A model generated the notes under the pieces. That model was not told the origin of the DNA. It made no database searches and saw only the letters and a list, made by a program, of their open reading frames with translations. The position numbers were made by a program, and so were the translations under genes. 9,886 nt of DNA from Nitrospira sp. (GTDB taxonomy: Bacteria; Nitrospirota; Nitrospiria; Nitrospirales; Nitrospiraceae): NCBI GenBank assembly GCA_029858925.1, contig JAOUEB010000020.1:1-9886 (forward strand), in the 5' to 3' direction. Below, in pieces: positions 1 to 4,438 of the stretch (position 1 is the first letter of the stretch; each line of letters begins with the position of its first letter).

Positions 1-156
1 GCCGTCGCCTTCACAGGCTTGCCGATCACGTGTGCTGCTGTTCTCTCTCCGTTGTCCCTACCTCCACAGATGCAATCCGCAGGCTCTCGCCTATACCTCA
101 GCCCATCCCCACTATCCTCTCATCGTTTTTCCTGTGGCTTTGATGTATCCTTCCGT

Positions 157-187
157 TTGTTCCAAAAACAATTACTGTTGTTCCAAA
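157..187 (+). promoter_or_regulatory. Candidate operator: direct repeat TTGTTCCAAA with 21-bp period
   Basis: TTGTTCCAAA occurs exactly at 157-166 and again at 178-187, start-to-start 21 bp, about two turns of B-form DNA. The first copy is also the left half of a small inverted repeat, TTGTT-CCAAA-AACAA (157-171). The pair ends 58 bp before the dehydrogenase ATG, a usual place for a regulator to bind. That the copies are identical and helically phased is seen in the sequence. That they bind a regulator is inference. Confidence 0.4.
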
Positions 188-232
188 CCTAGACATGGTG
201 ATGGTGAACGGTTGAAGACCGAACGGGCCAGC

Positions 233-240
233 AAGGAGGG
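233..240 (+). promoter_or_regulatory. Strong ribosome binding site of the alcohol dehydrogenase
   Basis: AAGGAGGG is an almost full match to the anti-Shine-Dalgarno complement. It lies 5 nt before the ATG at 246 but only 2 nt before the in-frame TTG at 243. The spacing therefore favours ATG 246 as the start, one codon shorter than the longest open frame. Confidence 0.8.
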
Positions 241-245
241 ATTTG

Positions 246-1262
246 ATGACACAGATGACGTCGGTACAGATCACGGGGCCGGGAGGGCCGTTCAAAGTCG
301 TCAGCGGTGCGGTGCCGGAACCCACGCCCAATACCGTTCGCATTAAAATACAGGCATGCGGGGTCTGCCATAGCGACGCGTTTGTCAAAGAAGGCTACTG
401 GCCTGGACTCCACTATCCGCGTGTGACAGGCCATGAGGTGGCTGGTGTGATCGATGCGGTAGGTTCCGGGGTGATCACCTTGGAGAAAGGCCAGCGGGTC
501 GGTGTGGGCTGGCACGGAGGACATTGCGGCCATTGTGTCCCCTGCCGTCGCGGCGATTACCTCGGATGCCGGAATTTCATCGTAACCGGCTTTCATGAGG
601 ATGGCGGGTATGCCGAGTATATGATTGCCCGAAGCGAAGCCGTTGCGACGATTCCCGATGCCCTGACGCTGGTGGAAGCGGCGCCAATTCTCTGTGCCGG
701 GATTACCACGTTCAATAGCTTGCGCCACAGCGGGGCCAAAGCCGGTGATCTTGTGGCTGTGCAGGGATTTGGCGGACTCGGACATCTCGGTGTGCAGTTT
801 GCTAACAAAATGGGCTTTCACACGGTGGCGATCGGACGAGGCCAGGACAAAGCCGCGTTGGCGATCAAACTAGGGGCCGCACACTACCTCGATGCAGAAA
901 CGGGCAATCCAGCGAAAGAGCTGACGAGTCTGGGCGGCGCAGCCGTGATTTTGGCGACGGCTCCCAACAGCAAAGCAATGTCGGATCTGATCGACGGGTT
1001 AGGCGTGGGAGGCAAGCTCGTTGTCCTTGGGGCATCGGCCGACCCTATTACTGTGACACCGATTCAACTTATCGGCGCACGCCGGACCATTCAGGGATGG
1101 CCATCGGGAAGCGCAAAGGATTCGGAGGACGCACTCAACTTTTGCGCCTTGACTGGCATCCGCCCCATAGTTGAAACATTCCCCCTCGAACAGGCTGCGG
1201 CAGCGTATGACCGCATGTTGAGCGGCAAGGCGCGCTTTCGCGTGGTGCTGACCATGAAATAG
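246..1262 (+). CDS. Zinc-dependent alcohol dehydrogenase (MDR superfamily)
   Basis: A cytosolic medium-chain dehydrogenase that should interconvert an alcohol and an aldehyde with NAD(P). At 338 residues it is of normal full length. Counting from ATG 246, the expected catalytic zinc ligands are Cys41 (GVCHSD), His63-Glu64 (GHE) and Cys150. The structural-zinc lobe has Cys94, Cys97, Cys100 and Cys108, in the CGHCxPCRRG pattern ending in GC. The Rossmann nucleotide loop is GFGGLG near 174-179. The GRGQDK after the second Rossmann strand puts an Arg where the cofactor phosphate could sit, but I cannot decide NADH versus NADPH. It most resembles the AdhA/AdhP and cinnamyl-alcohol-like groups, so the substrate is unknown. 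It stands alone on the plus strand, converging on the minus-strand genes, with a strong ribosome binding site and a repeated candidate operator upstream. Confidence 0.92.
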   Translation: MTQMTSVQITGPGGPFKVVSGAVPEPTPNTVRIKIQACGVCHSDAFVKEGYWPGLHYPRVTGHEVAGVIDAVGSGVITLEKGQRVGVGWHGGHCGHCVPCRRGDYLGCRNFIVTGFHEDGGYAEYMIARSEAVATIPDALTLVEAAPILCAGITTFNSLRHSGAKAGDLVAVQGFGGLGHLGVQFANKMGFHTVAIGRGQDKAALAIKLGAAHYLDAETGNPAKELTSLGGAAVILATAPNSKAMSDLIDGLGVGGKLVVLGASADPITVTPIQLIGARRTIQGWPSGSAKDSEDALNFCALTGIRPIVETFPLEQAAAAYDRMLSGKARFRVVLTMK

Positions 1263-1269
1263 GTTTTCC

Positions 1270-1284
1270 CTCGGCTGTTCCGAG
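1270..1284 (+). terminator. Weak hairpin after the dehydrogenase stop
   Basis: CTCGG-CTGTT-CCGAG forms a 5-bp stem with a 5-nt loop beginning 8 nt after the dehydrogenase stop codon. No T run follows, so it is not a classical intrinsic terminator. It may only stabilise the mRNA end. Confidence 0.25.
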
Positions 1285-1324
1285 CGAAGTTGTTATTGAG
1301 TCTGCCGTTGTAAAGGAGGGCTTT

Positions 1325-1349
1325 CCTGCCATCAAGAGAAGGAGGCAGG
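1325..1349 (-). terminator. Possible weak hairpin downstream of the small membrane-protein gene
   Basis: CCTGCC (1325-1330) and GGCAGG (1344-1349) are perfect 6-bp inverted arms around a 13-nt loop, just past the stop codon of the 33-residue gene at 1354. The loop is long and there is no clean T run, so terminator function is uncertain. Confidence 0.22.
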
Positions 1350-1353
1350 CGGG

Positions 1354-1455
1354 CTAAAACCCAGCCGTCATCAGCGCAAAAACAAGAATGGCCAGTACAG
1401 CAAGCCCCATGGCGATTAACATGATCGTTGGATCTTTGCCGAACATCCCCGCCAT
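1354..1455 (-). CDS. Small single-span membrane protein, 33 residues, unrecognised
   Basis: A 34-codon frame (ATG 1455-1453, TAG 1356-1354) too short for usual gene callers. The protein begins MAGMFGKDPT and continues with an unbroken hydrophobic stretch of about 22 residues (IMLIAMGLAVLAILVFALMT) ending AGF. It is therefore predicted to be an inner-membrane peptide with a short, near-neutral N-terminal head. Support is unusually good for such a short gene. There is an AAGGGG ribosome binding site at 1467-1462, 6 nt before the ATG, and a near-consensus sigma-70 promoter at 1556-1528 that gives a leader of roughly 65 nt. It lies between the helicase gene and the convergent dehydrogenase. I recognise no family. 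It could be a regulatory subunit of a membrane complex, a stress peptide, or a hydrophobic toxin-like peptide, and the sequence does not decide between them. Confidence 0.68.
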   Translation of the reverse strand: MAGMFGKDPTIMLIAMGLAVLAILVFALMTAGF

Positions 1456-1461
1456 TGCCGT

Positions 1462-1467
1462 CCCCTT
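1462..1467 (-). promoter_or_regulatory. Ribosome binding site of the small membrane-protein gene
   Basis: AAGGGG on the minus strand, separated from the ATG at 1455 by 6 nt (ACGGCA). The spacing is good, and it supports the 33-residue frame as translated. Confidence 0.6.
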
Positions 1468-1472
1468 GCTGG

Positions 1473-1488
1473 CTCACAGCTCCGTGAG
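1473..1488 (-). promoter_or_regulatory. Leader hairpin before the small membrane-protein gene
   Basis: CTCAC-GGAGCT-GTGAG on the minus strand makes a 5-bp stem with a 6-nt loop, lying 5 nt upstream of the AAGGGG ribosome binding site in the inferred leader. It may affect ribosome access or mRNA stability. Function is inference. Confidence 0.3.
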
Positions 1489-1527
1489 TCTCCGGCTCCG
1501 CCATGTGCGCCCATTGTCTCAGTGCCT

Positions 1528-1556
1528 ACTATAGGATCGTCATAGGAGAGGGTCAA
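1528..1556 (-). promoter_or_regulatory. Near-consensus sigma-70 promoter for the 33-residue gene
   Basis: On the minus strand, TTGACC (1556-1551) and TATAGT (1533-1528) are separated by exactly 17 nt. They match the -35 consensus in 5 of 6 positions and the -10 consensus in 5 of 6. Transcription would begin near 1521 and first meet the ATG at 1455. The promoter sits 49 nt past the helicase stop, so the small gene can be expressed independently of the upstream genes. This is the best promoter in the window. Confidence 0.65.
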
Positions 1557-1562
1557 CGTATG

Positions 1563-1574
1563 GCTGGGCCCAGC
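1563..1574. repeat. Perfect 12-bp palindrome next to the promoter
   Basis: GCTGGGCCCAGC is self-complementary over its whole length and ends 6 bp upstream of the -35 box at 1556-1551. It also lies 31 bp after the helicase stop. It could be an operator for the small gene or a fold at the end of the helicase mRNA. With no loop and no T run it is not a standard terminator. Confidence 0.35.
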
Positions 1575-1604
1575 GGATGCGGTCCGTGGATTGACGAACA
1601 GGCC

Positions 1605-3239
1605 TCAGCGTTTGCCGTCGTAACCTTGATCCTTCCACCGCTCCAGCAATTGAATGCGCTTCCGAAGCTGATCCGTCGTGGCTTGATCAACACGGCTCCC
1701 GGTACGCGCAATCAATTCCGCGTTCAGCCGGCGATGATCGATGCCGCTGGCTCTCGCGACGGCGCTGACCAGCAATCGGTGAAGCTCGCGCAAGTCCTGC
1801 TTCTGCTCATGGAGTGACACGACCGGATCGGCTGAGGCAGCCGCCGCTCCTTCCTCTCTTGCCTCCTCTTCGCCGATCACGCTGTCCGCCCTGGCCACAG
1901 CCATCAATGGCATATACTCATTCGTCGAGACCGTGACACGGCCAAAGAGGTCACGCTGTCCGGCCGGCATGATGTCTTCCAGCACATGATCGCGCTCCGC
2001 CTTGATCTGTCTGGCGTAGTGCGCCAGAATTGGATCTTTGGGCAGATAAAGCCACGCCCGTTGCGGCTTGGGCATCGCATCCTGCATGCGGACGAACCGT
2101 CCGACCACCTGCCGGAAGTACATTTCCGTCAACACGTTCGTGCCGTAGACGCCGACACGAAGACGAGGGATATCTACGCCTTCGCTCACCATATTGACCG
2201 CAACCAGCCACTGCTGCTTCTTGTGGCCGGCAAACTCCTCGATCACACGCGACGCGGCGGGATCGTCCGACACCGCGACCGCCGCTTTGCTGCCGGTAAT
2301 GCGGCCGACGAGTTCCGCCACCCAGCGGGCATGGTCCTGATCCATGCTCACGATCAGCCCTCCTGAATCCGGCTGTTCTTCCTTGCGCAATCGGGTAAGT
2401 TGCGCATGGGCATCGGCGATCACCGGGCCGAGCCAGGTTTCTTGCAGCAGCGCCGTCTTCAACCGTTCCCGCTGCCGGTCGAACGTCAGTCCGTCTTCAA
2501 ACGTGGCCGTATGCTCGCGGCCTTCGGAAAACCAGGTCAGCTCGCCTTCGTAACTGGGAAAAACAATGGGCCGGCAAACTCCGTCAAGGATCGCGTCGGT
2601 ATAGCCGTAGCCAAAATCAGCCCGACTCTCTCCATACTCATACCGGATGAACGGGATCGGATTGTTGTCCGAGCGGAAGGGCGTACCGGACAAAATCAGC
2701 CGGAATACGGCCGGCTCAAATGCCGCGCGTAGCGCCTTTCCCCAGTTCTTACCGTCACCGGCATGGTGCAGCTCGTCGAGGATGAGCAAGGTCTTCCTGC
2801 TCTTACAGGCCCGTTGAAAGATCGTCGGAGCCAGGCAAACTTGTTGATACGTCACCACGGCGCCGTGATAGTCCGATGCTTCAACAGCCTGTTCATTCGT
2901 CAAGGCCGGATCAAGGTGCAGACCGATCTTGCCGGCGGCGGCCGACCACTGCCCGCGCAAGTGATTCGTCGGGCACACCACCAACACCCTAACAGCGGCC
3001 CCTGTCGCCAGGTAATGGTGCGCGACAGCCAGGGCAAAGCGCGTTTTTCCCGCTGCTGGTGTCGCCATCGCCAGAAAATCCATGGTCGAATGGGCGCACA
3101 CCGCCGATAGCGCGCGGCGCTGCCAGTCCCGAAGAGGCGCAGTCCAGGCTGATAATGTCTTCATAGTGGATTCGTGGAAACGAAAACGCTCAGGCGGCTC
3201 CATACCGGGGCATGTTGAATTGAGAATGGTGAGTTGCAT
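1605..3239 (-). CDS. SF2 DNA/RNA helicase, ResIII-type (DEAD/DEAH family)
   Basis: A cytosolic ATP-driven helicase or translocase of 544 residues on the longest frame. Superfamily 2 motifs appear in order: a Q-motif-like DWQ at 38-40, Walker A TPAAGKT at 60-66, motif Ia CPTNHLRGQW at 89-98, Walker B DELH at 155-158, motif III SGTPF at 184-188, motif IV LIVSMD at 295-300, motif V VNMVSEGVDIP at 348-358, and motif VI QVVGRFVR at 377-384. These match the ResIII helicase core seen in type III and type I restriction subunits. No nuclease motif and no methyltransferase partner are visible, so I do not call it restriction. The roughly 110 residues after motif VI include a low-complexity EEEAREEGAAAASA stretch and a charged, probably helical end. 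No start has a good ribosome binding site. ATG 3239, ATG 3203 and ATG 3164 (MKTLSAW) are all possible, and the last is the most conservative. It follows top6A by 90 nt on the same strand. Confidence 0.87.
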   Translation of the reverse strand: MQLTILNSTCPGMEPPERFRFHESTMKTLSAWTAPLRDWQRRALSAVCAHSTMDFLAMATPAAGKTRFALAVAHHYLATGAAVRVLVVCPTNHLRGQWSAAAGKIGLHLDPALTNEQAVEASDYHGAVVTYQQVCLAPTIFQRACKSRKTLLILDELHHAGDGKNWGKALRAAFEPAVFRLILSGTPFRSDNNPIPFIRYEYGESRADFGYGYTDAILDGVCRPIVFPSYEGELTWFSEGREHTATFEDGLTFDRQRERLKTALLQETWLGPVIADAHAQLTRLRKEEQPDSGGLIVSMDQDHARWVAELVGRITGSKAAVAVSDDPAASRVIEEFAGHKKQQWLVAVNMVSEGVDIPRLRVGVYGTNVLTEMYFRQVVGRFVRMQDAMPKPQRAWLYLPKDPILAHYARQIKAERDHVLEDIMPAGQRDLFGRVTVSTNEYMPLMAVARADSVIGEEEAREEGAAAASADPVVSLHEQKQDLRELHRLLVSAVARASGIDHRRLNAELIARTGSRVDQATTDQLRKRIQLLERWKDQGYDGKR

Positions 3240-3263
3240 CTGACAGCGTAGAACTCAACACGC

Positions 3264-3286
3264 TGAAGCATGCGAGACACGCTTCA
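3264..3286 (-). other. RNA hairpin between top6A and the helicase gene
   Basis: On the minus strand TGAAGCGTG-TCTCG-CATGCTTCA folds into a 9-bp stem with a 5-nt loop. One pair is G-U when transcribed from the minus strand and would be an A-C mismatch from the plus strand, so the structure suits a minus-strand transcript. It begins 43 nt past the top6A stop and ends 24 nt before the first possible helicase ATG. No T run follows. It may be an RNA processing or stability element, or an attenuator, between the two genes. Confidence 0.4.
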
Positions 3287-3329
3287 CAAGCGACGACAAA
3301 TCATACACCGGATCGGCTGGCAATGCTGT

Positions 3330-4433
3330 CTAGTCCAGCCAGTCTTTTTCTTTGAGCTTCCTCGGCAGATACTTCTTGGTCAGATATTGGAAGTCTTTGT
3401 TCGCCAGCGCGTCGAGCTCGTACTTGAGCCCGCTTGTCAGCATCCGTTTGATCTCCGCCTGCCAGGCCGGCTTTTTGAACCACTCGTAATTCATCAGCTC
3501 CTTCGCGCGGGCGATGTCTTTGTCGTTCAGCTTAATGCCGACGTTGCGCGGCAGCTCATACCGTTCCGGATCGGCGCTCGACAAGCCGATGAACTTGGCC
3601 TTGGGAATCGCCATGCGCTGACTTTCAAACGCCAGGTTGATCGAACCCTGCTTGATGACGGAATAAATGTAATAGCCCCAGGGATCGTTATCAACCAACA
3701 CATAGACCGGCAACCGATATTCTTCATGAAGCCGCCTGGCTAATCGGCGGACGCCGCGCGGAGGCTGGCCATTGCCCGTCAGCAACACGCAGTTGTAGCG
3801 CCGCCAGAACTTATCCTCCGACAGCCGGTTCCACTGAGTGCCCTTTTCCACGAGCAGGACGAAGTCCGCCGTGCAGCGCCGGATCTCCAGATATTCCGGC
3901 TCGACGATCGAGGGCACCGAATAGCCACCCTTGCCCAGTTTCGCGCAATCCACGCGATCACCGTCGTCTCCAAACACGACCGGTCCGACGATGCTGCCGC
4001 TGTTTTCCGCGCGGACATGCAGCTCTTCGCGCAACGCCGAGAGCGAGACTTCGAGATCTTCGATCACTGGATCGGACTCGTCCTGCGTGTCAAACGTGTT
4101 CTCATGCGAGTCCTGGATGGTGTGTTTCGTCCGATAGTAAATTTCTCGAAGCGAGGTCGTCAGCTCCGCCCGCTGCAACTCGGACAGCGCATCCGCCACC
4201 AGAACGGTCTGCATGAATTTCTTGGCCATGCCGACGTTGAAAAATGAACGCGCCTGCTTCTTGCTTCCCATCTCGATCAAGCCCTTCCGCGCATTGAACG
4301 AGACATTCGACAGGGCTCGAATCGGAATCTCAATCGTCGGGTCCTTCGACCGTTCCGCCGCCGTGATGACGACGTCGGCCACGCCGATGAGTTTCTTTTC
4401 AACCGTCGTGGTCTTTCTTTGTTTGGCGGCCAT
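3330..4433 (-). CDS. top6A: DNA topoisomerase VI subunit A (Spo11-like cleavage subunit)
   Basis: The DNA-cleaving subunit of type IIB topoisomerase, which makes a transient double-strand break and holds the ends through tyrosine links. It is 367 residues, the usual family length. The winged-helix (CAP-like) domain has the REIYYRTKHT motif. Its second Tyr, Tyr100, is the expected nucleophile by analogy with archaeal Top6A and Spo11. The family stretch TQDESDPVIEDLEVSLSALREEL follows at 116-138. The Toprim domain shows VEKG with Glu196 and the metal-binding DND with Asp248 and Asp250. All key residues are present, so it should be active. The ATG at 4433 lies 5 nt after the top6B stop. An AGGA (4440-4437) overlaps that stop, giving tight and probably coupled translation. 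Spo11 itself is eukaryotic and Topo VIII proteins are usually plasmid-borne fusions, so Top6A fits best. Confidence 0.95.
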   Translation of the reverse strand: MAAKQRKTTTVEKKLIGVADVVITAAERSKDPTIEIPIRALSNVSFNARKGLIEMGSKKQARSFFNVGMAKKFMQTVLVADALSELQRAELTTSLREIYYRTKHTIQDSHENTFDTQDESDPVIEDLEVSLSALREELHVRAENSGSIVGPVVFGDDGDRVDCAKLGKGGYSVPSIVEPEYLEIRRCTADFVLLVEKGTQWNRLSEDKFWRRYNCVLLTGNGQPPRGVRRLARRLHEEYRLPVYVLVDNDPWGYYIYSVIKQGSINLAFESQRMAIPKAKFIGLSSADPERYELPRNVGIKLNDKDIARAKELMNYEWFKKPAWQAEIKRMLTSGLKYELDALANKDFQYLTKKYLPRKLKEKDWLD

Positions 4434-4438
4434 GTGTC

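Larger units (their letters stand above)
1..245. other. Leader region upstream of the alcohol dehydrogenase, no convincing gene
   Basis: I see no supported coding region here. The plus-strand frame open from about 32 has atypical composition (Cys, Tyr and His rich) and runs into the dehydrogenase in another frame, so it is not credible. On the minus strand a GTG at 29-27 opens a frame that stays open to the window edge for only nine codons. It could be the start of a divergent gene, but too little is visible to call it. The part nearest the dehydrogenase (157-187) carries a repeated motif described separately. I found no clear sigma-70 promoter. Confidence 0.5.

Noticed and set aside
1..29. 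Divergent gene starting at GTG 29 on the minus strand
   Set aside because: Only nine codons are visible before the edge, with a poorly spaced ribosome binding site. It cannot be supported.
32..346. Plus-strand frame in the leader
   Set aside because: It overlaps the dehydrogenase start in another frame, has no ribosome binding site and odd composition.
189..821. A 210-codon minus-strand frame opposite the dehydrogenase
   Set aside because: The plus-strand dehydrogenase has all zinc and Rossmann motifs. This frame has none and its composition is shadow-like.
1605..3239. Type III restriction-modification system
   Set aside because: Only a ResIII-like helicase core is present. No Mod methyltransferase gene and no nuclease motif are visible in the window.
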